From: Botrimarina colliarenosi
Lineage (GTDB): Bacteria > Planctomycetota > Planctomycetia > Pirellulales > Lacipirellulaceae
Direction of reading: 5' to 3'
NCBI RefSeq assembly: GCF_007859955.1
Contig: NZ_SJPR01000001.1
Coordinates: 634,388 to 698,387, forward strand
Length of the DNA: 64,000 bases
Part shown: in pieces, positions 44,274 through 54,139 of the stretch
Layout: each line of letters begins with the position of its first letter
Position numbering within the stretch: position 1 is the first letter of the stretch
Position numbers and translations under genes: made by a program
The notes under the pieces: generated by a model
Told to the model about the DNA's origin: nothing
The model's input: the letters and a program-made list of their open reading frames with translations, nothing else
Database searches by the model: none

Positions 44274-45401
44274 ATGTCCGAACGAGGCCAAGAGATTCGT
44301 GTCGGCATCGTGACACTCGTCATCGCCGGCGTCGCGGGGGTCCTGGCGACCGTCGGCGCCGGCGTGTCGCTCCCTTTCGGCGCGACGCCCTACTCGATCA
44401 AGATCCGCACCGACCGGGCGCCGGGAGTCGGGCTCAATACGCCGGTCCGCAAGGATGGCGTCGTTATCGGTCGGGTCACCGACGCCGCCTTCTTGCCCGA
44501 GGGGGGGGTCCTGATCACGGCCGATATCCAGCCGGGCTCGCCGATCTACCAGACCGACATTTGCCGTATACGACCTTCGTCGCTGTTTGGCGATGCGGTG
44601 ATCAACTTCGCCTACGCCGGCGACGGCGCCAAACCGGAGCGGCTCGAGGCGGGCTCCCTGGTGACCGCCGCGGCGCTGCCCGATCCGATTGAGGCGCTCA
44701 CCAGCTTGCAGGTCGACGTCGGCCCTACGATCGAGTCGATCGGCCGCGCCGCCAACTCGATCGAAGAGCTCACCACCCGGGTGAATCGCGCCCTGGGGGA
44801 CGACTTTGGAGGCGAACGGATGACGAGCCTGCTGGACGACATGACCGTCTCGATGCGTGAGTTCCAAGAAACCATGCAGGTCATGGAGCGGACGATGACC
44901 CAGGTCGAAACGCTCGTTTCTGACCCGCGCCTGCAGCAGGGCGTGCAAGAAATCCCCGCGTTGCTCACCGACGCGCGGGCTACGGTCCAAAAGGCGACCC
45001 AGACGCTCGAGTCCTTCGGCGCGGTCGTCTCCAGCGCCGAGACGAACCTGCGGAACCTAGAAGGCTTTACGGAGCCGCTCGGCGCCCAAGGCCCCGAGTT
45101 GTCGCAGAAGCTCGTGTCGGCGATCGACAATCTCGACAAGACGCTCGCCGACGCGTCGCGCTTCGTTGGCGCGGCGACCGCCAGCCGGGGGACGCTCAAT
45201 CGGCTGCTCAACGACCCCGAGCTTTATGACGAGGTGCAGCGGGTGATCGCCAACGCCAACGTGGTGCTCTTCCACATGGACGAACGGCTCAAGCAGGTCC
45301 GGCCAATCCTCGACGACGCACGCGTATTCACCGACAAGATCGCCCGCGAGCCGGGGCGCATTATTGGCGGCGCCCTGAACCAAGGGCCGGGACTGAAGTA
45401 G
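44274..45401 (+). CDS. mlaD: MlaD/MCE-domain substrate-binding protein
   Basis: The product has 375 residues with one N-terminal membrane helix (GIVTLVIAGVAGVLATVGAG). An MCE domain at about 38-110 follows (APGVGLNTPVRKDGVVIGRV, LLITADIQ-like VLITADIQPGSPIY). Residues 140-340 are long amphipathic helices predicted to form a coiled coil, as in MCE proteins that build tunnels across the periplasm. It follows mlaF by 53 bases and completes the core E-F-D set; no mlaB, mlaC or mlaA is visible, so lipids may pass through the MCE assembly itself. Confidence 0.88.
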   Translation: MSERGQEIRVGIVTLVIAGVAGVLATVGAGVSLPFGATPYSIKIRTDRAPGVGLNTPVRKDGVVIGRVTDAAFLPEGGVLITADIQPGSPIYQTDICRIRPSSLFGDAVINFAYAGDGAKPERLEAGSLVTAAALPDPIEALTSLQVDVGPTIESIGRAANSIEELTTRVNRALGDDFGGERMTSLLDDMTVSMREFQETMQVMERTMTQVETLVSDPRLQQGVQEIPALLTDARATVQKATQTLESFGAVVSSAETNLRNLEGFTEPLGAQGPELSQKLVSAIDNLDKTLADASRFVGAATASRGTLNRLLNDPELYDEVQRVIANANVVLFHMDERLKQVRPILDDARVFTDKIAREPGRIIGGALNQGPGLK

Positions 45402-45465
45402 CGACTAGCTGCTACGTGTCCCGGCGAGACCGGATCCTTCTTTGATCCAATCCAACTCTCCCCTT

Positions 45466-45548
45466 GTAGGAGGGGTCTCCGACCCCGATTGCGGCGTCCT
45501 GTCCGGCACGGCTTGGAACGCGTCATCGGGGTCGGAGACCCCTCCCAC
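45466..45548. repeat. REP-like inverted repeat, class A
   Basis: The arms carry the self-complementary core GGGGTCTCCGACCCC at 45473-45487 and again at 45528-45542. It lies between the convergent mlaD and PEGA lipoprotein genes, where it could also end both transcripts. Confidence 0.9.
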
Positions 45549-45612
45549 AAACTTAGAGGGGTCCCACAAAGCTATACGGGGAGACCTCTCCCGAGGTGGG
45601 GGAGGAGCTCGC

Positions 45613-46191
45613 CTAGTACCGAAAGCCGTTTGGCGCCGGGGTGGAACCGGGCTGCGGCGATAACGGGGCGGGCGGACTGCGAATCACCGGAGGCGGGTCG
45701 ATCGGTCCGGTGGGCGGGGTGAACCCGCCGAACGGGTCGACCGCCGAGGCGGGGACCACCGGCGCGGCGCCGACTGGCGTCACCTGTCGTCGCAGGTCCT
45801 CGCCACGGGCGATGATCTGCTCGGCCGGCTCCAGGCGCGCCCGCTGTAGGTTGAAGCTCACGGTGCGGGCGTCTTCGAGCCGGGCGGGGACGAGGTTTTC
45901 GCTGACGAAATCGATCCCCGGCAACTCGTACCACGGAGGGGGGAGCGGCTGGTTGACCGTCAGGGTCTCGAATCCCGGCATCGAGAGCCGGATCTCGCGG
46001 GTCCCGTAGTAGACGTAGTCGACCGAGCAGGGCGTCGAGCCGATACGTTGGTTGTCGACATGGACCACGGCCCCCGGCGGGTTGCTGCGGACGGTCAATC
46101 GCCGGCGGACGCAGCCCGACGCCGTCAACACCGTCAGCAGCACCACGAGGGCGGCTTGGTAGCGGCGACGGCGGTCGGGGGGCTGGGGCAC
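45613..46191 (-). CDS. PEGA-domain lipoprotein
   Basis: I chose the GTG at 46191 (192 residues), because it leads directly into a lipoprotein signal peptide (YQAALVVLLTVLTASGC, lipobox ending at Cys27). The frame is open further upstream to 46290. Residues 30-75 are a PEGA-type domain (LTVRSNPPGAVVHVDNQRIG, IRLSMPGFETLTVNQ) of the kind found in surface proteins. A helical stretch (LEPAEQIIARGEDLRRQV) and a Pro-rich tail follow. It is probably anchored in a membrane facing the periplasm. The function is unknown. Confidence 0.75.
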   Translation of the reverse strand: MPQPPDRRRRYQAALVVLLTVLTASGCVRRRLTVRSNPPGAVVHVDNQRIGSTPCSVDYVYYGTREIRLSMPGFETLTVNQPLPPPWYELPGIDFVSENLVPARLEDARTVSFNLQRARLEPAEQIIARGEDLRRQVTPVGAAPVVPASAVDPFGGFTPPTGPIDPPPVIRSPPAPLSPQPGSTPAPNGFRY

Positions 46192-46342
46192 GTCGGTCGG
46201 GGCAGGGCGGATTTCGGGAAGTAAGGGCGGAATTAGGGGCGGCGGAGCATAGCGGCGGGCCCCCGATGGCTCCAGGCCAACACGGGTCAACCGCTGTCAC
46301 CTGTCGGCGGCTCGGGCTACGATGCAAAGACAGGAAAAATGG

Positions 46343-47692
46343 ATGGCCGATTTGCAATCACCAGCACCCCCGTTCGTCGTCCGGGCCGTTTCGCGGACCG
46401 ATGTCGGGATGCGTCGAGCGACCAACCAAGACGCGGTGGCGATTTCGCCCCACTCGGCTGAGGGGCGGATCGATGGCGACGCCTTTCTGATGGTCGCCGA
46501 CGGCATGGGGGCCCATGCGGCGGGAGAACTCGCTAGCAAGCTGGCTACCGACACGATCCCGCTCACCTACTTCAAATCGGGAGGAGAGGCTCCCCCGACC
46601 GCACTCCGTCGGGCGATCCGCCAGGCGAACGATAAGATCCATCAGAAGGGGGCTTCCGCCGCCGAGTTTTATGGCATGGGGACCACCTGCAGCTGCCTGG
46701 TGCTGACGCAGGGGGCGGCCCTCGTGGGCCACGTCGGCGACAGCCGCGTTTATCGCCTCCGCGACGGCGTCTTCGAGCAGCTGACCTTCGATCACAGCCT
46801 CGTCTGGGAGATGGCGGCCGCCAGCAAGGTCTCGGCCGACCGCGTCCCTTCGTGCATCCCGAAGAACGTCATCACCCGGTCGCTCGGGCCGCACAAGACG
46901 GTGATCGTCGACCTCGAGGGCCCGCACGCCCTGCAGCAAGGCGACGTGTTTCTGCTCTGCAGCGACGGGCTCACCGGCGTGGTCGACGACTCTCTCGCCG
47001 CAAGCCTACTCAGCACGCTGTCCCCGACCGACGCCGCCGAGGCTCTGGTCAATTTGGCGAACCTGCGGGGCGGTCCTGACAACATCTCGGTGATCGTCGC
47101 CCAAATCGAAACCGCCACCGGCGACACCGCGTCGGGAACCCCGGCCGCAAACCGACCGAAGCTGCAGATTTCATCGTTCGGGGTGGGGATTGCCGCCGTT
47201 TGCGCCGTGGCGTGCGCCGTGTTCTTCTACGGCGGCAACCCGGTCGGCGCCTTGGCGTCGGCGATCGGGTTGGGGGTCGCCTTGGCGCTCTCCTTTGTCA
47301 AACGACCGGCGTCGCGACCCGCAGTGCTGTCGCCGCTGCTGGGGGACGCGCTCGGCAACGGGCCTTACCGACGCACCGAATGCGGCGACCATGCCGCGGC
47401 GGCGGGGGACCTCCGGGATTTGGTCAGCGAACTCTCGAACCTCAAGTCGGAAGAAGAGACCGTGCGGCCGGAGGACATCCCCTTGCAAAACGGCAACGGG
47501 ACTCCCGCAGCGGTGATGCTCGATTGGTCGCCTCTGAAAGAGCGGCAGCAAGCCGCCGACGAGGCGTTTGATCGCGGCGACTACGTCGGCTCGATCACAC
47601 GCTATTCCGAGATCATTGCCCAGGCGATGGCGGCGATCCGCAACGACGACGACACGCACCGTTTTTCGGCGCACACCGAAGTGATCAGCTAG
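46343..47692 (+). CDS. PP2C-family protein phosphatase with membrane segment
   Basis: The ATG at 46343, with AGGA upstream, gives 449 residues. Residues 12-255 are a PP2C serine/threonine phosphatase: RRATNQDAVAI, LMVADGMGAHAAGE, GMGTTCSCLVL, GHVGDSRVYRL, LLCSDGLTGVV and GGPDNISVIVA supply the metal-binding aspartates. Two hydrophobic segments follow at about 275-320 (GVGIAAVCAVACAVFFY, ALASAIGLGVALAL), so the catalytic domain is tethered to the membrane. A cytoplasmic tail of about 120 residues has no known domain. It probably opposes Hanks-type kinases, which are numerous in planctomycetes but absent here. Confidence 0.88.
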   Translation: MADLQSPAPPFVVRAVSRTDVGMRRATNQDAVAISPHSAEGRIDGDAFLMVADGMGAHAAGELASKLATDTIPLTYFKSGGEAPPTALRRAIRQANDKIHQKGASAAEFYGMGTTCSCLVLTQGAALVGHVGDSRVYRLRDGVFEQLTFDHSLVWEMAAASKVSADRVPSCIPKNVITRSLGPHKTVIVDLEGPHALQQGDVFLLCSDGLTGVVDDSLAASLLSTLSPTDAAEALVNLANLRGGPDNISVIVAQIETATGDTASGTPAANRPKLQISSFGVGIAAVCAVACAVFFYGGNPVGALASAIGLGVALALSFVKRPASRPAVLSPLLGDALGNGPYRRTECGDHAAAAGDLRDLVSELSNLKSEEETVRPEDIPLQNGNGTPAAVMLDWSPLKERQQAADEAFDRGDYVGSITRYSEIIAQAMAAIRNDDDTHRFSAHTEVIS

Positions 47693-47809
47693 CACGGCAG
47701 GCGATTGACGGGCAATCGTTGTTCCCGCGACGCGGGCGGCTTGGTAGGGTTCTCGGTCTCGCTTGTTACAGGCCGTCACCGTCCCTCCGTCGCCAGTCCC
47801 GCCACGTCC

Positions 47810-48991
47810 GTGAAGATTCTCACTCGGTACGTGCTCATCGAGCTGCTGCAGGTCTTCCTGCTGACTCTCGCCGGCCTGACGGCGCTGATCTTCGTCGGTC
47901 TGATCGGCAAAGAAGCGGTCGACAAAGGCCTCGGGCTGGGGCCGCTGCTGAGGATGACCCCCTACATGTTGCCGCAGGCGATGCAGTTCGCTGTGCCGGC
48001 GACAATGCTCCTGGCGACCACGAGCGTCTACGGGCGGCTCTCGTCGACCAACGAAGTGATCGCCGTTAAAGCGCTCGGCATCTCGCCCTGGGTGCTGGCG
48101 CGTCCGACCCTTATTCTGGCGGCGATCACCAGCTTCGGCGCCGTCGCGCTGAACGATCTGGCGGTCTCGTGGGGCCGGATCGGGGTGCAGCGTGTCTTCG
48201 TCGAATCGCTCGAAGAAGTGATCTATAGCCAGCTGTCGCTCCACCGCAGCTACGCCGAAGGGGGACTGCAGATCAGCGTCCAACGCGTCGTCGGGCGCAA
48301 GTTGGTCCACCCGATCGTTACGGTGCAATCCGCCACGGACGACGAGTCTTGGAAGCTCGAGTCGGCGTCGGCGGAGATCCGCTCGTCGCCCGATAAACGC
48401 AAGCTGATCGTCCGCTTCGAGGGGATCCATCTCGAAGGCGAGTTGAACGCGGCGATCGCCTCGACGATCGAACGCGAGATCGACCTGGAGCGGCTCTTCG
48501 GCGAGTCGACCAGCGCCCGGAGCCCCTCCAACTACGCCCTCAGCGAGATCAGCCAAGAGCAGAGGCTCGTCGCCCAGCGGTTGGCGGACCTGCGGCGTAG
48601 CCAATCGACCGAGCGGGCGATGGCGTTGATGACCGGCGACTTCGATCGGCTGTCGAGCGACTCCTGGTCGCGGTTCGAGCGGGGCGTCGCTGGCGAGACA
48701 TACCGCGGCCGCCGGCTGTCGGTCGAGCCGTTCCGCCGCTGGGCGAATGGCTTCAGCTGCCTCTGCTTCGTGATGGTCGGCGTGCCGATGGCGATCTGGC
48801 GACAGAAGGGAGAGTTCCTCGCGAGTTTCTTCCTCTGCTTCTTACCGATCTTACTGGTCTACTACCCGCTGTTGATGGTGAGCCTCGACCACGCCAAAGC
48901 GGGCGATGTCCCCCCCTACGCCGTGTGGCTTGGCAACGCGGTGCTAGCGTTGTGGGGCGTCTGGATGATGCGCCGCGTGGTGCGCAACTGA
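47810..48991 (+). CDS. LptF/LptG-family permease
   Basis: The GTG at 47810 gives 393 residues; the frame is open to 47705 without support. The N-terminus, KILTRYVLIELLQVFLLTLA, and the AVPATMLLATTSVYGRLSSTNEVIAVKALGIS region, seen in pieces, match the YjgP/YjgQ family. Six membrane segments flank a large periplasmic domain (about 120-290). LptF and LptG extract lipopolysaccharide with LptB, which fits the presence of lpxB. Which of the two this is cannot be told, and no second copy is in the window. Confidence 0.85.
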   Translation: MKILTRYVLIELLQVFLLTLAGLTALIFVGLIGKEAVDKGLGLGPLLRMTPYMLPQAMQFAVPATMLLATTSVYGRLSSTNEVIAVKALGISPWVLARPTLILAAITSFGAVALNDLAVSWGRIGVQRVFVESLEEVIYSQLSLHRSYAEGGLQISVQRVVGRKLVHPIVTVQSATDDESWKLESASAEIRSSPDKRKLIVRFEGIHLEGELNAAIASTIEREIDLERLFGESTSARSPSNYALSEISQEQRLVAQRLADLRRSQSTERAMALMTGDFDRLSSDSWSRFERGVAGETYRGRRLSVEPFRRWANGFSCLCFVMVGVPMAIWRQKGEFLASFFLCFLPILLVYYPLLMVSLDHAKAGDVPPYAVWLGNAVLALWGVWMMRRVVRN

Positions 48992-49001
48992 CGGAACAGC
49001 G

Positions 49002-49080
49002 GCGAGCCGGGAGCGTCAGCGACCCGAGTGGTGGCGGTGAACGCGCCGCTACTCCGGTCGCTGACGCTCCCGGCGCTCAC
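49002..49080. repeat. REP-like inverted repeat, class E
   Basis: The arms GCGAGCCGGGAGCGTCAGCG (from 49002) and the matching CGCTGACGCTCCCGGCGCTC (to 49078) enclose a GC-rich centre. It lies just after the LptF-like stop. Its left flank shares GGCGAGCCGG with class B. Confidence 0.8.
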
Positions 49081-49092
49081 CTCTTTCTGTCG

Positions 49093-49122
49093 TTGCCGCC
49101 CGTTCGGTGGTCCTGCTATGCT
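49093..49122 (+). promoter_or_regulatory. Candidate sigma70-type promoter of the histidine kinase gene
   Basis: TTGCCG (49093-49098) and TATGCT (49117-49122) are 18 bases apart, 62 bases upstream of the GTG start. Matched by eye only. Confidence 0.4.
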
Positions 49123-49170
49123 CGGCCGGTGTGGGGTGAAGGTCGCCCCGCCATCCGCGTTCACGGCGAC

Positions 49171-49177
49171 AAGGAGG
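49171..49177 (+). promoter_or_regulatory. Shine-Dalgarno that decides the kinase start
   Basis: AAGGAGG ends six bases before GTG at 49184. It argues against the longer open frame from 49028, whose first 50 residues are read through the class E repeat. Confidence 0.8.
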
Positions 49178-49183
49178 TCGCAC

Positions 49184-50857
49184 GTGCTCTCGCATCGATC
49201 GATCGGCGTCAAACTGCGCATCGGCGTCGGCCTGTTGGGGGCCAGCACGATCGTGCTGTTCTTCGCCGCGCTCTACGGGCTCTATGCCTACCGCGGGCTG
49301 GTCAAGACGCTCAGCGCCCGTGCCGCCGAGCTGCCGCTCGCCAACGAACTGAGCCAGCATGTCGCTGACTTGCGAGTCGTCTTCGGCAAGGCCCGCGAGC
49401 GATCGCTCGTCCACCGCCAACAGGCGGACAACCATATCGATCCTCCCTACTCGTTCACCGACGACGACCCGGAGGCGGCTCCCGAAGACGTCGCCGACCC
49501 CTACGACCTCAAGCTGCTGTGTGTGGAGTACCGAATCGAGTTTGAACGGTTCGCTGATACGCTCAAGCATTATCGAGAGCGGCTCGACGCCAACCGCGAG
49601 GCCGAAGACTCGCGGATCAGCAACGACGAGCCCGAGCGCGAGACGCTTGCCGAAATCGACAAGGTTCTCAAACGCATCCGCCGCGAGGGGATGTCGGACA
49701 ATCTGCTCTACGACGAACTACGGGTCGAGACCGACTCGCTCGAAGTGGCCTTGGAGCGGCTCCGCGAACTGGCGGCGCAGCTTCCCAGTCACCTCCACAA
49801 CCGGCTCGGCGATCTCTCCGGCGAAGTCCGCTCGCAGTATCACGTGGCGCTGGTGCTCGCCTGGGTGACGTTTGTCTCCGCCTTGGCGCTACTGGCGGTG
49901 GCGATGCAGGTGTTTAGGGAGTCGGTCGCCCGGCCGATCGGTTTGCTTGTTGGCGCCGCCCGCCGCGTGGCCGCCGGCGACTACAACCACCGCGTCGCCC
50001 TCGATTCACGGGACGAGATGGGCGAACTCGCCGAAGCCATGAACCGGATGATGGCGAGTTTCAAGCACACCCGCGACGACCTCGACAAGCAGGTGCAGGA
50101 CCGCACCAACCAGGTGATCCGGAGCGAGCAGCTGGCGAGCGTCGGCTTCCTCGCCGCCGGCGTCGCCCATGAGATCAACAACCCGCTCGCCGCGATCGCC
50201 ATGTGCAGCGAATCGCTCGAGAGCCGTTTGCTCGACCTCCGCGACGAGGACCCCGCCAACGCGGCCGAGTGGCACATCGTTCAGAGCTACCTGGAAACGA
50301 TCGGTAAAGAGTCTTTCCGCTGCAAGCAGATTACGGAAAAGCTGCTCGACTTCTCCCGCATGGGCGACCGCGAACGCCGGCCGACCGAGCTGCGTGAGTT
50401 GGTCGAGGGCGTGATCGAGATGGTCCGCCACCTCGGCAAGTACAAGCACAAGGAAGTCGAACTCCTCGACGGAAGCCCCGTCGTCGCCGAGGTCGACGCG
50501 CAAGAGATGAAGCAGGTGCTGCTCAACCTCGTGACGAACGGTCTGGACAGTCTCGAGGCCGGCGGGCGCGTGACCGTCGACGTGGCCGCGATCAACGCGT
50601 CCGAGGGCCAGCGCGCCCGGATCGTCGTGCGCGACGACGGGTGCGGGATGAGCGCCGAGGTGAAGAAGCATCTCTTCGAGCCGTTCTTCACCCGTCGCCG
50701 CGGCGGGCAGGGGACCGGCCTGGGGCTCTCGATCACCTACCGAATTATCGAAGAACACCACGGCGAACTGGCCGCCGACAGCCCCGGACCGGGGCAAGGC
50801 TCGTCGTTCACCGTGACGCTGCCGACCGAACAACCCGTTGCCGCGATGGCGGCTTAA
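49184..50857 (+). CDS. Membrane sensor histidine kinase
   Basis: The product has 557 residues. A membrane helix at about 15-35 ([21 protein letters not shown]), an exported helical sensor region of about 175 residues and a second helix ([20 protein letters not shown]) are followed by a HAMP domain ([20 protein letters not shown]). The HisKA region has the phosphorylated His in [14 protein letters not shown]. The ATPase domain has the N box ([15 protein letters not shown]), G1 (VRDDGCGMS) and G2 ([11 protein letters not shown]). This is the NtrB-like class that pairs with sigma54 regulators. The regulator gene follows 250 bases later, across a REP element. Confidence 0.93.
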   Translation: MLSHRSIGVKLRIGVGLLGASTIVLFFAALYGLYAYRGLVKTLSARAAELPLANELSQHVADLRVVFGKARERSLVHRQQADNHIDPPYSFTDDDPEAAPEDVADPYDLKLLCVEYRIEFERFADTLKHYRERLDANREAEDSRISNDEPERETLAEIDKVLKRIRREGMSDNLLYDELRVETDSLEVALERLRELAAQLPSHLHNRLGDLSGEVRSQYHVALVLAWVTFVSALALLAVAMQVFRESVARPIGLLVGAARRVAAGDYNHRVALDSRDEMGELAEAMNRMMASFKHTRDDLDKQVQDRTNQVIRSEQLASVGFLAAGVAHEINNPLAAIAMCSESLESRLLDLRDEDPANAAEWHIVQSYLETIGKESFRCKQITEKLLDFSRMGDRERRPTELRELVEGVIEMVRHLGKYKHKEVELLDGSPVVAEVDAQEMKQVLLNLVTNGLDSLEAGGRVTVDVAAINASEGQRARIVVRDDGCGMSAEVKKHLFEPFFTRRRGGQGTGLGLSITYRIIEEHHGELAADSPGPGQGSSFTVTLPTEQPVAAMAA

Positions 50858-50911
50858 GAGAGTTGACCACCGAGACACCGAGGGCACTGAGGAAATCACA
50901 GAGACTGGATT

Positions 50912-51000
50912 CTGTAGGAGTCGTCTCCAGACGCCGATGACGCGCACCATACCGTTTCGGTATGGAGACCGTCATCGGCGTCTGGAGACGCCTCCCACAG
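50912..51000. repeat. REP-like inverted repeat, class A
   Basis: The arms carry CGTCTCCAGACGCCGAT (left) and its complement (right), around ACCATACC/GGTATGG. It sits in the gap between the kinase and its response regulator, flanked by fragments of another repeat (CACCGAGACACCGAGG and CCTCTGTGCCTCCGTGGTG). Confidence 0.88.
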
Positions 51001-51108
51001 ATGTTGTTCATCTCGTCTCAGCGTCTTCCTCCGCGCCCTCTGTGCCTCCGTGGTGAAGTTATTAAAGCACCGGCCAAGGAAGGCCGCCGACGACCGTAAG
51101 GAAGCGTG

Positions 51109-52494
51109 ATGCCCGCCGTCGATAAGAAAAAAACCGCCCCGCTGTCGCTGCTCTTCGCCGACGACGAAAGGTCGCTGCAAGAGCTAATGAAGCTCGAGTT
51201 GCCGCGGATGGGGCACACCGTCACCGTCTGCCCCGACGGCCTGACGGCGGTCGCCGCCATCGAGAAGAACAACTACGACGCAATCATCGTCGACCTCGAT
51301 ATGCCCGGCATGACGGGCGTCGAGGTGATCGGCCGGCTCAAGGAGATGTCCCCCGCCACCGAGGCGGTGGTCCTCACCGGCAAGAGCACGACCGAGAGCG
51401 CAATCGCCGCGCTCCGCTACGGGGCGTTCGACTACCTGACGAAGCCGTGCAAGTTGGTCGAGATCGAGGCGCTGCTGCGCCGCATCGCCGACAAACGCGA
51501 ACTGACCCAGAAGTTCCACGCCCTTGAGCGGCGGCTCGAGCGGATCGAGGGGGCGCCGAAACTCGTCGGCGAGAGCCGGCCGATGGCCCGCGTCAAATCG
51601 CTGATCGACAAGGTGGCGCCAACCGAGTCGACCGTGCTCATTCTTGGCGAGACCGGCACCGGCAAAGAGCTCGTCGCCCGTGCCGTGCACGACCAGAGCC
51701 CGCGGGCCGATAAGCCGTTCGTCGCGATCAATTGCGGCGCGCTGCCGGAGAACCTAATCGAGAGCGAGCTGTTCGGCCACGCCAAGGGCGCTTTCACCGG
51801 CGCGGACGACCACCGCGTTGGTCTCTTCGAGGTCGCGTCGGGCGGCACGATCTTCCTGGACGAGATCGGCGAGCTCCCGAAGGCGATGCAGGCCAAACTG
51901 CTCCGTGTGCTGGAGAGCCGCGAAATCCGCCGCGTCGGCGAGAACAAGACGCTGACGGTCGATGTCCGCGTCGTCTGCGCGACGCACCGCAATCTGGCCG
52001 AGATGGTCGCGACCGACGGGTTCCGTGAGGACCTGATGTACCGCATCAACACGTTCGAGATTCTGCTGCCGGCGCTCCGCGACCGGATCGAAGACTTGCC
52101 GCCGCTCGCCGAGCACCTGCTGCGGCGTTTCCGTCCGCACGCTAAACCGATCGAACAGCAGCTGACCGACGACGCGGTCACCGCCCTCAAGGCGCACGTC
52201 TGGCCGGGCAACGTCCGTGAACTGGCGAACGTCATTGAGCACGCCACGATCCTCTGCGACGCGGGGCCGATCACCGCGGAAGACCTTCCGCAACACTTCA
52301 ACCGCCGCCAGCTGAGCGTCGCGGCGCGGACGTCACGTGGCCCGACCACGCTCCGCGACCTCGAGATGGAGGCGATCCACGAGGCGCTCGACCGCAACGA
52401 CGGCGCCAAGCCGAAGGCCGCCGCCGAACTCGGCATCAGCCTCAAGACGCTCTACAACAAGTTGAACCAAGAAACGGGCTTAAAGGTCGCCTGA
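51109..52494 (+). CDS. Sigma54-dependent response regulator (NtrC type)
   Basis: The ATG at 51109, preceded by AAGGAA, gives 461 residues. The receiver domain (about 12-125) has the phosphorylated Asp in [12 protein letters not shown] and the switch Lys in YLTKPCK. The AAA+ domain (about 150-380) has Walker [12 protein letters not shown], the sigma54-contact loop GAFTGA and Walker [14 protein letters not shown] Fis-type helix-turn-helix ends the protein ([16 protein letters not shown]). It should activate sigma54 promoters when phosphorylated by the upstream kinase. The target genes are not evident. Confidence 0.95.
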   Translation: MPAVDKKKTAPLSLLFADDERSLQELMKLELPRMGHTVTVCPDGLTAVAAIEKNNYDAIIVDLDMPGMTGVEVIGRLKEMSPATEAVVLTGKSTTESAIAALRYGAFDYLTKPCKLVEIEALLRRIADKRELTQKFHALERRLERIEGAPKLVGESRPMARVKSLIDKVAPTESTVLILGETGTGKELVARAVHDQSPRADKPFVAINCGALPENLIESELFGHAKGAFTGADDHRVGLFEVASGGTIFLDEIGELPKAMQAKLLRVLESREIRRVGENKTLTVDVRVVCATHRNLAEMVATDGFREDLMYRINTFEILLPALRDRIEDLPPLAEHLLRRFRPHAKPIEQQLTDDAVTALKAHVWPGNVRELANVIEHATILCDAGPITAEDLPQHFNRRQLSVAARTSRGPTTLRDLEMEAIHEALDRNDGAKPKAAAELGISLKTLYNKLNQETGLKVA

Positions 52495-52592
52495 GGGTTA
52501 GAATGCGACGTAAAGCGTCGGCGCCAGGGACCCGTTGTCAGGAGGCTCTGGTGGCGAGCGCTGAGCACGTCATTCGATCTTGGTAGGCGTTC

Positions 52593-53150
52593 ATGAGCGT
52601 ACTTCTCGAAAGCCCGCTTGCTGTGGGCGCGATCGGGCTCTTGCTCGTCACGATGGCGGCGATCCCGTTCTTTCAGACACGTTCGCGTGGCGCCTTGGGG
52701 CTCCTCGGCGCGGCGGTGCTGTTGACGATTGGCGGCGTCGCATTCGAGCGGGCGTACCTGACGCCACGCGAACAAGTACGAGACGCCCTCTCCGGGCTCT
52801 TCGGCGCGATCCGTAGCAACGATCTGCCGGGGGTGCTACGGTCGATCGATGTCGCCGCAACCGACGTGCAGGCCGACGCCCAGACGCTGATGCCGATGTT
52901 CCGCGTCGACGGCGCCGGCGAAGGGGGCGAAGTCGCCGTTGATTTTTCTACCGATCCCCCGGTGGACGGGACCATCGCAACGGCGACCTTAAAGCCGCTG
53001 ATCCGGGTGCGGCACACCAAGTCCGGCGCTACGGGGGCTTATTTTGACAAGCTTGAGATCGACCTTGTACGGCGGGGCGATCGCTGGCTGGTGAGCGCCT
53101 ATCGGCCCGCCAAGAACTGGCGTGACGGGGCGAGTCAGCTCGGTCGCTGA
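52593..53150 (+). CDS. Membrane-anchored hypothetical protein
   Basis: The product has 185 residues with two N-terminal membrane segments (VGAIGLLLVTMAAIPFF and GALGLLGAAVLLTIGGVAF). A soluble domain of about 120 residues follows. It starts with the helical stretch REQVRDALSGLFGAIRSNDL and continues with strands (KLEIDLVRRGDRWLVSAYRP). The helix-then-sheet pattern resembles NTF2-like folds, but this is only a guess. It follows the regulator gene by 98 bases on the same strand. Confidence 0.65.
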   Translation: MSVLLESPLAVGAIGLLLVTMAAIPFFQTRSRGALGLLGAAVLLTIGGVAFERAYLTPREQVRDALSGLFGAIRSNDLPGVLRSIDVAATDVQADAQTLMPMFRVDGAGEGGEVAVDFSTDPPVDGTIATATLKPLIRVRHTKSGATGAYFDKLEIDLVRRGDRWLVSAYRPAKNWRDGASQLGR

Positions 53151-53167
53151 GCGGGTTGGTGCTTCGA

Positions 53168-53251
53168 CTCCCGGCGCTGGCGCTTAGGGCTCCCGACCCA
53201 CTTTGGATCAACCACTCCTTAGGCGGGAGCCCTAAGCGCCAGCGCCGGGAG
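53168..53251. repeat. Perfect 28-base inverted repeat, class F
   Basis: The arms 53168-53195 and 53224-53251 (beginning CTCCCGGCGCTGGCGCTTAG) are exact reverse complements with a 28-base centre. It lies between convergent genes. Confidence 0.88.
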
Positions 53252-53268
53252 TTGCGCCGCATAGCGTC

Positions 53269-54093
53269 TCACCACCCGCCGCCCTGATAGTACGACTTCC
53301 GCCCGGGACCGTATCCCCACCACGGCTGTTGGTGGCCGCCGCCGTAGCCGGGGCGCCCGCCGTAGCCCGGGCCGTAACCTCCGCCATAGCCAAAACCTGG
53401 GCCGTAACCGAAGCCGTAGTAAGGCATCGGAATCGGCGCCACGAAGCCGCTCGGCGGGGCGTAGGGGTAAGCGGTCCCCGGCATGCCGGGATAGGGCGTC
53501 GGGGTTGGGGCGTAAGCGGGCGGCGATTCGACGCAGCCTTCCCCTTCGCAGTCACCCGGCTGGGGCGCCGCCAGCGGAGCTTGCCAGGCACCTTGCGGGG
53601 CGTAACCGTAGGGGGTCGCGCCTTGCGGGCCAGGGACCGGCGTGCCGGGCGTCGCGGCCGGGTAGCCGGGCGTGCCATACCCAAACCCCTGCATGCCGCC
53701 GAAGAACAGATACGGGTTATGCCGGAACGGCGTCAGCGCGTTGAGCGTCTGTAGCTGGGCGTCGAAGCCACGCTCGCGCTGGGCGTCGAAGCCACCGAGC
53801 GAGTTGCCGAAACTGCGAACCTCGTAGATCGTATCGCTCGATCCGTCGGCGCCGCGGACATTGGTGCGGGTGCGCCAGTAGCGGCTCACCGTCTGTCGCG
53901 GATCGGGCAGGCCCTCGACCGGCTCGTGCTCGGCGTACTGCACGACGCGGACGCCCGACTGCGGGTCGTGCGTGTAGGCGCCCGGCGCGAAGGCCCAACT
54001 CGCTTCGGCAACGGCGTCAGCCGCGCCGAAGAGCGAACAGGCCAGTACGATCGCGAGCCGCGGAGGGCTCAGGAGGGAAGTGCAAGTGTTCAT
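53269..54093 (-). CDS. Secreted Gly/Pro/Tyr-rich protein
   Basis: The product has 274 residues with a signal peptide at 1-30 ([17 protein letters not shown]). Residues 32-120 are an ordinary folded-looking region ([33 protein letters not shown]). From residue 130 the protein is low-complexity, made of Gly, Pro and Tyr ([18 protein letters not shown]). Such tails occur in surface and matrix proteins. The function is unknown. A 13-fold GTGGGAA repeat lies 47 bases upstream of the ATG. Confidence 0.75.
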   Translation of the reverse strand: MNTCTSLLSPPRLAIVLACSLFGAADAVAEASWAFAPGAYTHDPQSGVRVVQYAEHEPVEGLPDPRQTVSRYWRTRTNVRGADGSSDTIYEVRSFGNSLGGFDAQRERGFDAQLQTLNALTPFRHNPYLFFGGMQGFGYGTPGYPAATPGTPVPGPQGATPYGYAPQGAWQAPLAAPQPGDCEGEGCVESPPAYAPTPTPYPGMPGTAYPYAPPSGFVAPIPMPYYGFGYGPGFGYGGGYGPGYGGRPGYGGGHQQPWWGYGPGRKSYYQGGGW

Positions 54094-54139
54094 CGAAGTG
54101 TCGCTGCGAAGAGGAGGGGGCAGCAGGGGAGGAGAAGAG

